A DNA stretch of 64,000 bases from Calliopsis andreniformis. Its lineage: Eukaryota; Arthropoda; Insecta; Hymenoptera; Andrenidae. The stretch covers positions 9,052,001-9,116,000 of the forward strand of contig NC_135073.1 of NCBI RefSeq assembly GCF_051401765.1, read 5' to 3'. A model generated the notes under the pieces. That model saw nothing but the letters and a program-made list of their open reading frames with translations. It searched no databases and was not told the origin of the DNA. Made by a program: the position numbers and the translations under genes. This document shows, one piece after another, positions 52,201-63,163 of this stretch (the stretch's first letter is position 1; each line of letters begins with the position of its first letter).

Positions 52201-55200
52201 AGCCACTTTCAAGGAAGATTGTTGATTTGTCTATAACGCTTTGGACTGTTTTAAAACTACTTAGGGTATTGTATTACATATGGAAAATTGTGTGGAAAAA
52301 TTCTTTTTTAATTCAAGGTGAATTACTTGGTAGGATAATCTTTTTTTAGTCTTCTGTTCGTTGAAACAATTCCTTCCATAATTCCAAATATATTTTGTTA
52401 TGTGAGTACAGGTTTAATAAAATTAATGAGGAGTGTTTCTGCGCGCTAATATCTTCACATGAAAGGGTAGTTTCAAGTTCGCTGACTTGTGGCTTTGTAG
52501 GTGTAGGGATAGTTTAGTTTGAAACAAAGGTGATTATAGAAATTTACAATCCCTGTTGTGGGTCTCCATGGTCCACGTTAGTCCCCGCAATATTTCGTTG
52601 CCAAACGTGCTCTTCTATTCTAAATCACTTCACTGTACTAAAAAAGATATCATAAAAAGATTCACTGCAGTGCCCTTTTTGTAATGATCTGTCGCTTAAG
52701 TGTTACACGTTACTCTAAACAGTCATTGTGCAAGATATGTCAGAAAGTTGTCGACTTTTCTGTGTTGTATTCGTTGGTGGCAATTTGTAGCCGTTTTAGA
52801 GAGTAGAAAGATCTCTGTTGGATGTGTTTTTTATTGGTGGATGTATCGAAGAATAACATTTCAACCAGATATTTTGATCCGGTTTTGTAGATCCAGCACA
52901 GATCAGCGAGCTGCTTTCAAAAACGATAGCGGATGCCCACGCAAGAACGTGTCTGCTGTCGACGGAACAGATCCAGGAGTCCTTCCGGAAGCCACACGAC
53001 CTCTCCAGATTGATCTACTACAAGAATATGGCGCACGAACAGCTGTGGCTTGAGTGCGCCCAAAAACTAACCACCGTTATCCAGCAGATCATCGAGTTCG
53101 CTAAGATGGTTCCTGGGTTCATGAAGCTCTCGCAGGATGACCAGATCGTTCTATTAAAGGCTGGTACGTATAATTCCAACTTCGACTTATGAAAAGTGGA
53201 TTAACATGTTGATTCACATGCCATCTGTCATGCTTTCTTTCTTGTGTAGATTTATATTACAAATTTATTTCAAGGGCTAATGATGTATCTGTTATTATTG
53301 TACATTATTTCTACCAAGTTGAAAGTTCATGAATATTATAGTAGCCTTATTTTTTATTTCATGAATTTCTATGGCAGTGGATGTGTTAATAAAAGTTAGA
53401 AATAAGAGGACTCATAAGTTAGTAATTGGATGACTTATAATCTACTTTTCCATTGTTTAAGCATAAAGATGGATCTTGTTTAATGTGTTCTGCTATACCT
53501 ATCTCCGGGTATATCTCATATTTTCAACTTTGACATTTGCATATTCCTTCACACCTTCCTTTTCACGCTTTTTATGCTTGTTATCGGTAGAAATCTCTTT
53601 CGTTGCTTTTGCTTTTTCAAGGATGCAAGGCTCCAGATAAAATTAAATTATGTAAACAGAAGCGAGAAACTATGTTATCAGTAACACAGAAGAATCGGGA
53701 TTTAAATAAAGCGACGAAGTGTTCGCGATAACAACGCAGATTTGTAAACAGGAATTATGCAAAAGTAAATTTCGATCGCACACGTGCAGACGTGGGAGGG
53801 TGTAAATAATGTTCGTCTTATCTGATGGAAAAGTAGTGACAGTCAAGCAGATAAAATTCTAATTTTGTCTAGCATATATACACAGAAGAACTGTCATCGC
53901 CAAGCATAGCTTGAGAGATCGAATATGTACAAGTTGAATGAATAAATGTTTGAAATTTAAAATAAATTAAAATAATTTAAATAAACTCATTTCGAATGTT
54001 ATTTCTACCAGTTGAAGTATTCGAATTTGTTCAGTTTGAGTAGACAATTTAGACCAATAAATTTACAATAATGTAATTTTAAAATTAATTTCTTGATCAA
54101 TATACGCCACAATATTATTCTAGCATAATTGGCAATTTTGATGGTGGTTTCAGGTTCCTTCGAGTTGGCTGTGCTACGTATGAGCAGGTACCTTGATCTC
54201 CAGCAGAATTGTGTCCTCTACGGTGACACTATGTTACCACAGGACGCGTTTTATACGACGGACACGGCGGAAATGAAGCTCGTTTCTTGCGTGTTCGAAT
54301 TGGCCAGGAGTATTGCTGAGTTGAAGCTCACGGAAACAGAGCTAGCGCTTTATAGCGCAGCGGTTCTCCTCAGTCCCGGTTAGTAAAATTTTTAGGCCTT
54401 TTATCCCTCTTCCATTCCATCCTATCATCTCCTATATAAAGGGAATAGTCGGGTAGCTTAGAGACAAAATTCATTGTAGTACTTGGACAGAAGTCCTCCT
54501 GAGTCATTCTTTATAAACATAGGAACTATTATACAAAAGTTTAAGAATATTGTTTAAAAAGTAGACTTCTCTTTTTTCATGTAACAATGGTTCAGCCAAT
54601 GTAGTAGGATCACTTATTCAGAGATATCGTTAAAAGTACGTTTTAGAAGTCAATGGAAGCCAACATGGAGCACTCGTGAATAAAAGGAAAAAGAGAAAGA
54701 CAACGGTGCCTTATTATAGAGAGCAAATACAATCGCGACCTTTTGAACTTTCCAGCCTCTTATAGTTTAAAGAATTCTTCTCATTTATAATCGATCATCT
54801 TTGACGATAATCGAGATAAAATTGATTCTACAGATACGGTGAGGATGAAATTAAAATAATTCAAGACGTTTAACGATAGATACAAAATAAATCGAGACTG
54901 AAAATAGAATCAGTATAATTATGAGTAATCACTGAACATTAGCCCTGAGCTGGTGTAGTAGAATTACAGTATTTATATTAATTTAACTTCTTGTATTAGG
55001 TATGAAAATATCCATATGTAGATCTAAATGTTCCAAAACATTCACAATTTTCTTCTACTATAAATACTTTTTTCTAATAGAATTGCATTAACTTTAGTAA
55101 TATTAATTCATCACTACATCATATTAACTGTGGGATAGTATTTATTCTGTCCAAAAATGATCTTCTATAGTTGATTTTTCAAGTATATTTTGTGAAGTAT

Positions 55201-55968
55201 TTAAAGGCCTTCCATTGTTTATCTTGCTTCTTACATGAGAAACTTCAACATTGCAAAAGTTCTCTAGTTCTTTACACCTATCCAAAAGAAAATTTCGTCA
55301 AGATCTCTTGCGTCCATTATTAAAATGGTACTTTCATTAACCAGCGAGAGAATAAAAACAGACTAAGAATTTTTCTCAAGAAAGACATAAGGGTGAACAG
55401 TTTCATTTACAAGTATTTAATACAAGTTTACTATTTTCTTTCAACAATATGACTAATCAGTTCATAAAAATTTCCATAATACCAAAGGAACAAATTCCCT
55501 TCCTCTGACTCGTCAGATGAGAATACCCTCTTAAAACGAATACCCTCAAGAACCTCCACACATCTGCATGGTCATCAAACTTTCAAAAACCTCAAAGAAA
55601 CAAACTCAATTATCTCTGACCCAACGAAGAAAATAAAACCCCCATAAAAGAAGGTCCTCCAGGACCCGAAAACTAAGCACAGTTGAATACCCTCGCAACT
55701 GTTTCCAGATCGGCCGGGGCTGAAGGGGCTCGCGGAAATCACGAGACTGTCGCAGGCGGTGATCAGGGCACTGAGGTCGGAGCTGGACCGTAACCACGTG
55801 TCCCCCATAAAGGGCGACGTGACGGTGTGCGACGCGATCCTGGCGAAGATCCCCCAGCTCAGGGAGATCTCTCTGCTGCACATGGACGCCCTCGCCAAGT
55901 TCAAACGGTCCCAGCCGCACCTCGAGTTCCCGGCCCTCCACAAAGAGCTTTTCAGCGTCGACAGCTGA
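40054..55968 (+). CDS. Hr46: Nuclear hormone receptor HR3 (ROR/NR1F family), eight-exon coding sequence
   Basis: This is a ligand-type nuclear receptor and transcription factor of the ecdysone cascade. It acts in the nucleus and, by family knowledge, binds ROR-type sites as a monomer. Exons joined: 40054-40213, 41370-41597, 48653-48818, 49545-49771, 51630-51983, 52891-53163, 54154-54378, 55709-55968. All introns are GT-AG and all phases agree. The product is 630 residues. The DNA-binding domain has zinc ligands C61, C64, C78, C81 and C97, C103, C113, C116, with P box CEGCK at 78-82. The C-terminal extension is about 127-152 ([19 protein letters not shown]). The hinge is about 153-380, with a glycine-rich part at 274-329. 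The ligand-binding domain is about 381-630, with the FAK...[11 protein letters not shown] signature at 448-470 and AF-2 core LHKELF at 621-626. Exons 2-8 are certain to family level. The first exon, and so the N-terminus, is less sure. Other isoforms are likely. Confidence 0.95.
41370..41597 (+). CDS. Hr46: HR3 coding exon 2: both zinc fingers of the DNA-binding domain
   Basis: Preceded by a strong acceptor (TGTGCTTTCAG) and followed by donor GTGAGT. It encodes [13 protein letters not shown] through GMSRD, with the split Ala codon completed in exon 3. Both C4 fingers lie in this one exon. The P box CEGCKGFF is that of receptors recognising AGGTCA-type half sites. The sequence between C97 and C103 is PRNKN. 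The identity to insect HR3 and vertebrate ROR fingers that I recall is near complete, so the family call is secure. Confidence 0.98.
42480..43240. promoter_or_regulatory. CpG-rich island in intron 2, near the zinc-finger exon
   Basis: CpG-rich block with an EcRE-like GGTTCA-T-TGAGAG at 42814-42826 and a (CT)n run at 43082-43109. It begins about 0.9 kb downstream of the finger exon. The remaining intron 2 sequence (41598-42480, 43240-46020, 47060-47920) is AT-rich and I see nothing supportable in it apart from the 45161 site. Confidence 0.35.
43082..43109. repeat. CT dinucleotide microsatellite
   Basis: An almost pure (CT)n run with one interruption, inside the first intron 2 island. Confidence 0.85.
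45161..45173 (+). promoter_or_regulatory. Candidate ecdysone response element (inverted repeat, 1-bp spacer)
   Basis: AGGTCA-T-TGACGC has a perfect left half site and four of six matches in the right half of the EcR/USP palindrome (AGGTCA-N-TGACCT). It lies in HR3 intron 2. HR3 is a known ecdysone early-late gene, so the location makes sense. The function is inferred. Confidence 0.4.
46020..47060. promoter_or_regulatory. CpG- and purine-rich island in intron 2
   Basis: A CpG-rich stretch containing a purine-rich run at about 46310-46660 (GAGAGGGAGTGAGAG-type). It resembles the islands upstream of the gene and is a candidate internal promoter. No conserved coding exon was recognised in it. 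The short open frames look random. Confidence 0.35.
47920..48360. promoter_or_regulatory. CpG-rich island in intron 2, near exon 3
   Basis: CpG-dense sequence in an AT-rich intron, with a (CG)n run near 48068-48079, the CRE palindrome and CACGTG. It could be an internal promoter or enhancer. Open frames cross it in several directions with no recognisable protein, as expected of stop-poor GC-rich DNA. Confidence 0.35.
48109..48120. promoter_or_regulatory. Perfect CRE palindrome in an intron 2 CpG-rich island
   Basis: AGTGACGTCACT is a perfect 12-bp palindrome holding the CREB/ATF site TGACGTCA. A CACGTGACGT stretch (E-box plus half CRE) lies about 60 bp upstream. Both sit in the island at 47920-48360, about 540 bp before exon 3. 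Confidence 0.4.
48653..48818 (+). CDS. Hr46: HR3 coding exon 3: C-terminal extension of the DNA-binding domain
   Basis: Starts after CTCTTTTGCAG and ends before GTAAGT. It encodes [20 protein letters not shown], then FHRAQ and a Ser/Gln-rich hinge start ([13 protein letters not shown]). In ROR receptors this extension contacts the AT-rich 5' flank of the response element. It enters in phase 1 and leaves in phase 2. An internal Met (residue 136) would be the first AUG for any transcript starting in intron 2, though its context is weak (C at -3). Confidence 0.97.
48819..49544 (+). other. HR3 intron 3
   Basis: 726 bp, GTAAGT...CACTCAG, AT-rich. I see nothing else in it. Confidence 0.85.
49545..49771 (+). 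CDS. Hr46: HR3 coding exon 4: hinge with conserved ADYVDSTT block
   Basis: The acceptor is CTTCACTCAG and the donor is GTGAGT. The exon begins in the middle of a Gly codon ([12 protein letters not shown]) and runs Gly/Tyr/Ser-rich into [18 protein letters not shown]. Drosophila HR3 has a closely similar [12 protein letters not shown] stretch in its hinge, which anchors this exon to the gene. The rest is Thr/Pro/Val-rich and probably disordered. Reading through the donor gives an in-frame tail that stops at 49933-49935, with no family similarity. Confidence 0.93.
49772..51629 (+). other. HR3 intron 4
   Basis: 1858 bp, GTGAGT...ATACCAG, AT-rich. No further exon or repeat recognised. Confidence 0.85.
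51630..51983 (+). CDS. Hr46: HR3 coding exon 5: glycine-rich hinge
   Basis: The acceptor is CGCATACCAG and the donor is GTATGT; it is phase 1 at both ends, so skipping it (118 codons) would keep the frame. It encodes [11 protein letters not shown], then a glycine-dominated low-complexity stretch at residues 274-329. The tail is better behaved: [21 protein letters not shown] and an acidic run [17 protein letters not shown] fits the sumoylation consensus. Placement rests on exact phase agreement with exons 4 and 6 and on the open frame. The exon is fast-evolving and has no family match that I can recall. Confidence 0.85.
51668..51835 (+). repeat. Coding GGN repeat (glycine-rich tract)
   Basis: Imperfect GGT/GGC/GGA triplets in frame with HR3 exon 5, giving about 40 Gly among 56 residues, broken by Ser, Asn, Ala and Thr. 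Such triplet tracts vary in length by slippage. The tract has no stop and keeps the flanking codons in frame. Confidence 0.9.
51984..52890 (+). other. HR3 intron 5
   Basis: 907 bp, GTATGT...TTGTAG. Nothing else was seen in it. An in-frame read-through from exon 5 stops at 52129. Confidence 0.85.
52891..53163 (+). CDS. Hr46: HR3 coding exon 6: start of ligand-binding domain (helices about 1-5)
   Basis: Follows TTTTGTAG and precedes GTACGT. It encodes [20 protein letters not shown] through the nuclear-receptor signature [23 protein letters not shown] (F448 to about 470). Drosophila HR3 has the parallel stretch IIEFAKLIPGFMRLSQDDQI. The segment [20 protein letters not shown] also matches HR3. 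This exon carries the core helix 3-5 surface used for coactivator docking in this family. Confidence 0.97.
53164..54153 (+). other. HR3 intron 6
   Basis: 990 bp, GTACGT...TTTCAG. AT-rich, nothing else recognised. Confidence 0.85.
54154..54378 (+). CDS. Hr46: HR3 coding exon 7: ligand-binding domain, middle helices
   Basis: The acceptor is GGTGGTTTCAG and the donor is GTTAGT. It encodes [19 protein letters not shown], then [18 protein letters not shown] and [20 protein letters not shown]. The block [14 protein letters not shown] is identical to insect HR3 as I recall it. The exon is phase 1 at both ends. The AVLRMSR and LTETELALY parts correspond to helices 5 and 8-9 of the receptor fold. Confidence 0.97.
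54379..55708 (+). other. HR3 intron 7
   Basis: 1330 bp, GTTAGT...TTTCCAG. AT-rich, nothing else recognised. Confidence 0.85.
55709..55968 (+). CDS. Hr46: HR3 coding exon 8: C-terminal ligand-binding domain, AF-2 helix and stop
   Basis: The acceptor is CTGTTTCCAG. It encodes [40 protein letters not shown], the helix 10/11 stretch [16 protein letters not shown] and the AF-2 core LHKELF (residues 621-626), ending FSVDS before TGA at 55966-55968. ROR proteins end in a very similar YKELF motif, so the activation helix is intact. The exon is GC-rich (GGC, CTG, CTC codons), unlike the flanking intron. Confidence 0.97.
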
Positions 55969-57107
55969 ACGATCGTCGACGCGGCGCAGGGCGTCCCGAC
56001 GCTGGCGAACAAAGCGGTACGCGAGTAGCGCCGGGCCTTGCTCTGTCGAGGTGAGTTTCCACCGTCCCCCGTGTGAAGGAAGGGTCGACGGAGAAGGCGA
56101 CGCGTGTGCCCGACGCGACGACGACGGCAACCAGTGTCGGCGTCGCCGTCGCTGCCTAGGAAGTGTGTCGCGTGGGCGTGCTGTTTCACGGCCGATCGAT
56201 CGATCGAAGGGCGCAGGGGACGCGACATGCGAGTCACGGAGGCGACTCCTCCCTTTTACTTTCCGCGTTCGTTCGCGAGCCGAGCTCGCCTCGCGACGTT
56301 GGCTCTCGAACGAAGCGCCGAGTTCCATCGTACTATTATGCTTACGTTCTGTGTCCTCTGTAGCTTTAACAGGCCGCGTACGCATTGGAGAGAAAACGAC
56401 GAGGAATGCTCTTATTTCAGTTTCTTTTTTTTTTTTTTTTGTAATTTATGGGGAACGTTCTCGTTTCGTTGTTGTATTTAATATATGTAGTCTAAGGGGG
56501 CAGAAGGAACGTCGTATTTGTTAAGTACAAAGTGAAGCTGCTCTAGGGGAGCGGGGAATTTTGTTTTTCTTTCGCTCGTCGCTCGTACGATCTTCCTTCG
56601 AGCCCTTCGATGCAGCAGAGAAGTTAAGATCCTCGAATGCATGGGGAATCGGGCATCTCGATGAACGTGTGGTTGGCAGGTCGCGCGGTACTGTACATAT
56701 TCCTTCGTGGTTCTCGTCATCGTCGTCGCCTTATGTGTTTACGAAAATGCGTGACGATGGATCGGGGGGCCGTTTCGTAACCGTGATAACGAAATCTTAA
56801 TCTTATCTGCGGGACCTGCACAACCCGATTTCACGATTGCCCAGCGTCGAGAATCGACGAATCGTGTCGGAGCACGACGTTTCGGATCTTAAATTACACG
56901 CGAGCGGATTGGGCGTTGAAAAGCCGCCTGTCGAGCGGGAAACAAGTAACTGAAGTTCATTCTTTCTTTTTTTTTTTTTTTTTTTTTTGTTTTAATCCAT
57001 CGCGCGATCGTTGTAAGTTTCATCGTCCATTTTGTTCCTTTTCTTCACTGTTTCGTTCGTATAGGAAGCACGTAACTCGTATCTTTTCGGTCAGAAACTG
57101 CGTTACT

Positions 57108-57215
57108 AGTTCTATTATAATTATTAAATAATATTATTAACGTTACGATTATTATTATTAATTATTACTATTATTACGATTATTATTATTATCTATTTTA
57201 TTTTCCTTTTTATTT
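57108..57215. repeat. ATT/TTA trinucleotide repeat
   Basis: TTATTATTATTAATTATTAC-type sequence in the probable 3' UTR, followed by a T run. Confidence 0.8.
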
Positions 57216-57565
57216 CTTTTTTTTTTTTTGAAAAGCTTTTGTTTTATTCCCCCTTCTCTCATGTGTACAAAACGCGGTAGGATAATTCATGTTAAGATTC
57301 TTTTTCCCCCCTTTTTCTTCTTCTTTCTCCCACTGCCTTCGTAATGTTTTGTTAGTCGTACTCAAGTGTTAAGTGAAAGTTACCTCGGAGTTTCTGGAAG
57401 AAAAATACAGGGTTTGCACGGGTGGGAACCGAGTTTTCGAGCGGCGAACAGTCTACCGGGTCTTTTTCACGCGTTCAATCATTCATTCGGGTTTTCTTGT
57501 TACGAACACTTTTACGTTTAGTTCTTCTCTATGGATCGAGTCTTTATTACCCTGTAAAGAAAGCC

Positions 57566-57615
57566 AATAAACGTGTCCTTAGGACGTTTCCTCCTCTTTT
57601 GGAACGAACAATAAA
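57566..57615 (+). terminator. Candidate polyadenylation signals (proximal)
   Basis: There are two AATAAA hexamers, at 57566-57571 and 57610-57615, about 1.6 kb after the HR3 stop. The first is followed within 30 bases by GTGTCC and then a T/C-rich run, a usual downstream element. This is motif evidence only. Confidence 0.35.
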
Positions 57616-59094
57616 ATTAAGTATTATAAGCGACATAATCGTTACGTGATTTGCTTTTTCACCTGCGGAAGTCTTTTGTAATTCGATCGCTCTTAATTAC
57701 GTGCTCATTCCAGGACTGAATTGTAATCGCGTGGCGATGATTTTTGTCCGAGCCGCGACACGATCGGGGAACGTTGCGCCGAATTGCGAAAGGTTGCGTC
57801 CACGACGCTTAAGTACTTGTACATATGGTGTAAATGAACTGCGTGAAGTGATCGAAACGAAGCGTTCGCAATTCGTTTCTATATTGTCAGTTCGTCAAGT
57901 GGGTTTGCCAAGAACCCGGTAGGCTCATCGTCTGAAACGTGAAGTTCGATAGGTTTGCGTTGAATCGACACCCGAATGCAAAGTTATATGTTTTCTGTGC
58001 GTCAAAGAGTTACTTGTTTCTGGTCTACAGCGGTCCTTCCTAGGGAGCGTCGAGATTTGTGCGAAGAGTAGTTGCAGGATAGGAAAGAATATGTGCGACG
58101 AAAAGTGTGGGAAAAGGAAGCGTGTCGAGGCAATCAGAACTGTAATAGATGATGGTCGTAAGAGGTGGGCCTTGCAATAATTTTTGGAAAAAATAATGGG
58201 GTGATAAAATATGATGAGTGATAAAAGAAACTATTTCTATACTGACAGATTTGTATGGAGAATGTACTAACAAGGAGAGGTCCAATCTTGTCACGTTCCA
58301 AGCTACCTTAATTTGTTGTCTGTAAGTAGTACTTGTCAACTGGTAACTTTAAATATCCTCTTGAATCTCAAGTATAAGAATATTAGTAACTCGTTATTAA
58401 TCTTCAATCTATAGGCACTTTAAGTAAAGATACAGCGCATGGAATAATATATAGTATTAGATACAGTTCGCAATATTACAACTTGATAACAAAATTTTAC
58501 AAAGGCAATTATAGGTGACACATACTACTTAAGTCTGTAAAGACAAAATTGTGGGAGCTTGAAATCTAATAAAGTTACACCTATTCTTGTAAAGCGAAGC
58601 TACAAGTATATAAGTATAAACCTCCTGTAAATCATACTCGATTCAACGAAGTTATTGAGTATTAAAACGAAGAGGGTAGGAATTATTGATTGTTAAATTT
58701 GTAGTATAAGAACGATTGCTTCTGATTGGGCAGAGGGTGATAGATCCAGCCTGAAATCAGGATCAGCCGTGTCTCACCGAAAAGTGGCGCGTTCTACTTG
58801 GTCTGACCATGGATTGTCGCATCTACTTACATTCTTTTAGCCTCGACCGAAGGGATAGGAGGTGAATCGCGTCCGACGGTGGTGCGACGCCAAGAGAAGG
58901 GAGTGAGAAACGCGAAAAGAGAAAGCAAAAACACACATACACACTCGACTCGTCGATCGACTGAATAGTTCTATACTCGCGGTGCTTACGACAGGGAGCA
59001 AAAGTGGTACAAGCGTTTAACCGTATATTCGTCTCCTTTCTGTTGCAGATTATTTCCTTCGTAATGAACGTATTGGGCCTTAAATAAAGATAAC

Positions 59095-59240
59095 ATTGTT
59101 ATATAAATATATAAATATATATATATAAAGTATACATAAAAAAGAAGCAACATAAAGTATATATATATGAAAGATATATAGAAGTATATATATATATATA
59201 TATATACACACAGATATAAAATATATTATATAAATATAGA
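59095..59240. repeat. AT dinucleotide microsatellite
   Basis: Interrupted (AT)n with ATATAAATATATA units and a short ACACAC insert. Confidence 0.85.
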
Positions 59241-59439
59241 GAAAGCGAGAAAAATATCGAGTGCGTGAGAGAGAAAGTTATCGCGAATGTATGCGTGGGT
59301 GTGAAAGAGAACGAGACGAACTCGAGAGCGCGAAAGGGAGACGAAACGACAGGGATAACGAAACAGAAAAAAAGAAAGAAGCGAGCGTGAGCAAAAATGG
59401 TAAATGGTGTGATAGTAGAGAATTATGAAACATGAGTGT

Positions 59440-59510
59440 GCAAGAGAGAAAGGGAGAAAGACAGAAAGAGAAAGAGAGAGTGAGTGAGTGAGTGAGAGAG
59501 AGAGAAAGCT
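59440..59510. repeat. GAGA/GAGT simple repeat
   Basis: (GA)n and four GTGA units in a purine-rich stretch. Confidence 0.8.
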
Positions 59511-60004
59511 GAGAATATCGGTTGTTACGATACATACATAAAAAAGTATATATTGTATTAATTAAAGTAAAGTAAAAAAAAATGTGGTTAAAGGGCCCCG
59601 CCAGAACGGTCCGTGGACGACTCACCTGCACATACACATAAATATATCTATACCTATATACGGGGGACAGGGGCGTACGAGAGAATTTTGGTCGCGTCGC
59701 TGTTCGCGACATAGACAAACCGACTACATTTATATTAACGCAAACGGTGCAAAAGAGAATAAATACCCGATGAAATAGCGTCGACGAAGGGGGCATCAGA
59801 GTCGAGCGTGGCCAGAGATCGCGTCGAGATTTCGGGTCGTCGGTTTCCGCGCGATTGTCAAGCGAAATCAAATCGAGGGAGAGAAGTAAAAGGGTGAGCC
59901 GATGGGGTGAGGGTGTCGAGGCGATATCTGGCCAGCCCCGCTGTTCAACTTCGCGGTAGTGGTTCGCATAGTTCCCTCTGAGCTACTTAGGCAGTATATT
60001 GTAT

Positions 60005-60063
60005 AAACACACACACACACACGCGCGCGCATATATATATTATACGTATATATATAATACATA
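60005..60063. repeat. Compound AC-GC-AT microsatellite
   Basis: (AC)n, then (GC)n, then (AT)n in direct succession on the + strand. Confidence 0.85.
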
Positions 60064-60248
60064 TTAAAAAAGGGAAATAAGGTACGCGTACGTACCCTCA
60101 GGCGAGGCGACCATGATTCGACCTGTCCCCGCGCTTAAAGAGAATAATTAAAGAATGATTAACGAAGCGGATACGAAAGCAAGCAAGAAAATACAAAAAA
60201 GATGAAGCGTTAGAGAAAACGTATATAAATATATATCTAAACGAACGA

Positions 60249-60254
60249 AATAAA
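60249..60254 (+). terminator. Candidate polyadenylation signal (distal)
   Basis: AATAAA followed by AAGATATCTTTTGTCTTTGG, a T/GT-rich downstream stretch. It is one of the better contexts among the AATAAA sites downstream of HR3. Motif evidence only. Confidence 0.35.
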
Positions 60255-62586
60255 AAGATATCTTTTGTCTTTGGACCGGTCTGGCCGGCTCACGAACGCA
60301 ACACGTGAAAACGAACACGTACACACATTACAGACACTTACACGCATGCACACGTACATACAGACAGTATACAGATGCATACATCCGCAGCGAGACTATA
60401 CGACTAAATGACTACACTTTTACATGGTTACACGAACCCGCGCGAGCGTGTAGATAGAAGTTAAATCGAGGTAAACGTTATGTGCGCATTATTAAACGAG
60501 TTTTGGTACTGTACGGCACTGTATGACGCGTCTCTTTATACGTAAACCCACGTACTTCTTAACTTAAATAAATAATATCCATTGCCGCGGTTGAAGCCTC
60601 TCGAAGCGTTTTTTACGCACCGTTACCGGCTTTCCTCGCTTTCGTCGGCCGACTGCCCGATCAGCTCTGCTACGCTGATCCGATTTCCGCGATTTTTCGG
60701 CGGACGCTCGTCGTTTCATCCTTTTTTATCCTTTGTCCTTTCATTCACCGTGAAAGAGTACAGGATAATTGCAATTTGTTTAGGAGAAATCGAGAAGACA
60801 TTTTTTAACTCGATGTGTTGGTATTTAATGTTAACTTGCGTGCTATTGGAAAATAGATGATTTTTGATACATTTAAATTTAGGTACTTATTTAAGAGACT
60901 AGCAGTATCACAGTTATTGTAATGTTCTAATCCAATGCACTCAATGCAACGATTTTAGCCTGACAACTGGGACATTTCCAGGTTCAGAAGAAAGATAATT
61001 AAAAATTTACTCATCTTTCTTACAGTGAATACTATTTTTTCCTCTTTTGTACGAACGTAATTAAATTTTTACTATGCTAGCTAATCATACTCCATGAAGA
61101 AGTATCCTTAAACAGTACTTGAACTTTGACCCCAGTTGATAGATCAATATTTAGTATTCACAGTCATGCAATCCTCATTCCATTCCATAATACCCATCCA
61201 ACAAAATCATATTCTCTGTAACCAAAACCCATCTTAAGATTTTCAAAGCCTTTTTCCACCCCCTCGGAAACTAAAAAAATATCAAAAATCTAACAGTAAA
61301 AAATAAGGATGAAACGAAGCGTCTCCAACCCTCTCATTATCACGAACCAAAAAGAAATCGAGCGCTCATTATCTTCGACGTCACAATAACTTCTAACATA
61401 AGAGCTTCGCGTTCTCGATAATGAAAGGGTTCGCGGAGATCGCGTTGGCTCGGTAGCCGAGGCACGAGCAAGGTTCAAGGGACCTGTCCATGCGGTCCAT
61501 GAAGGCACTTCGTGGATTCAGATCGATGTGATGACGATCAACGACCAATAGCTTTCCTTTCGAGAGACGTCGTTCGTCGCGGCCGCACCCTTCACTTCGC
61601 TGTTAAGTCCGTTTTTTGTACGCGATCAACGACACGTTAATTAGTCGCGCGTAGAAGCGATCCCCCCTTCCGTCGCGAGAGGAAGGGGCGATTGACGTAT
61701 TGTTGGCGATTATCGATAGACGCTTAGTGTTACGAAAGTGCGACTTGTTGATTTTAGGGGAGCCGTCCTCCCGCCGTTTTTCGACTTTCTATACGGATTT
61801 ACGAATTCTAGCTCTGTTGTAATGGTTAATCTCGACGACACGGGGCAACCATTCTCGGTTCCTCGTCGGTTAGTTGCGTTCAGGCGTTCTTTGCGACTCC
61901 ATCGATCCGAGGTGCGTCGCACGAGCCGTCGACGATCGAGCAGAGGGTGTTGTATAGTTGAATAAATTTTATTAGAACAATTATCGGCGATACTTAAAAA
62001 CGGAGAAAGAATTAGCGGTGATTCGTTGGACGAATTCGGAGTCTAGTTTAATTGAAGGTTAATGAATTTGTAGAATTTGAATATTTGAGAAATCTGACTG
62101 TTTCTTACGCTAAATAAATATTATCGAGAATATTTCGATGATTTTGTCTATGTATTTGCTGTTTCAGCGTCGCAAGGGGTAGCTTTCCCTCGCGCTCGGT
62201 TATTCAACTATATCATTCTTTCTGCGGCCCTCGAGAACGTCGATTAGTCGAATTTTTAACGCTATGTTTCGAGTTTCGTAGCGCACCACCGGCCCGGTCG
62301 ATACTTTACAGTAAAGCGTCCCACACAGACTTTTTAGTGCAGCTTAGCAGACCGCGTAGCGTGATCGTAGCGATCGATAGACTTAAATCGTTTTAGATAA
62401 GTTCCACGGTGAAGTATCGGCCCGCGCCCCGAACGAACTGATACCCTCCTTCTCTTAATTGTAGTTTAGCGTGACGCTTGATCCCTCGAGCGGCAGACGG
62501 AGGTCCAACTGTTCGCTTCTCGTGATCGTTGAACGGGAATCGAGCTCGTTTTTGTATTCGCGAGGTCGTCTCATTACTTATTACCG

Positions 62587-62633
62587 ATATACATAATATA
62601 CATATATATATAAATATATATACATATATATTT
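62587..62633. repeat. AT/TACA microsatellite
   Basis: ATACATATATATATAAATAT-type sequence. Confidence 0.8.
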
Positions 62634-63163
62634 CTATTGCTCGTCGCGTTGTCATTCGCACAGTTGTTGGACGTGCCGCTCGAGGGATTCGGTTCTTTCA
62701 ATCATCACTTCGAATCCTTCGAAGGAGTCGAGCGACGTATCGAAACGAAATGGTAGAAGTGAGATGAGAGCCGCGGGAAGTGAGGGAAGAAAGTGGATTA
62801 CCGGGAGAAGGGAGGTCTGTCTAATGTGCGACGAGTGTGAGAAAATGAGGATGACGAGGAGTAGAGGGGGAAGTAAGTGATAGGGGATAGGGGAAGGAAA
62901 TGGGGGAGGAAGAAGGCTCGACGAGAGCGATGGCGAATCCGTCACGGTGCGCCGACTGACACGCTTTCGGACGGTTTAACTATACTTATAGCGAAATTAA
63001 GAAATGCATATTATTCTGCCGATTAACGAGTAAGTGCGTAGAATTCGTTTAACTGTAGATAAAACACGTACACAGTCACGTACGCGCGAGTGCAAGAGAT
63101 ACATTACCACCTGTAATCGTTCACCCCACGAAACCACCCCCCGCCACCCATATGTACACTGCG

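Larger units (their letters stand above)
55969..60600 (+). other. Probable HR3 3' UTR (end unresolved)
   Basis: No further receptor-like frame follows the stop. AATAAA hexamers at 57566-57571, 57610-57615, 59083-59088, 60249-60254 and 60567-60572 are possible polyadenylation signals. The first and fourth are followed by T/GT-rich sequence. T runs (56424-56441, 56966-56989) and ATT repeats (57108-57215) are present. There are two TGTACATA Pumilio-type octamers and one strong splice-donor-like site at 56051. A long 3' UTR is inferred. RNA evidence would be needed to place its end. Confidence 0.5.
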
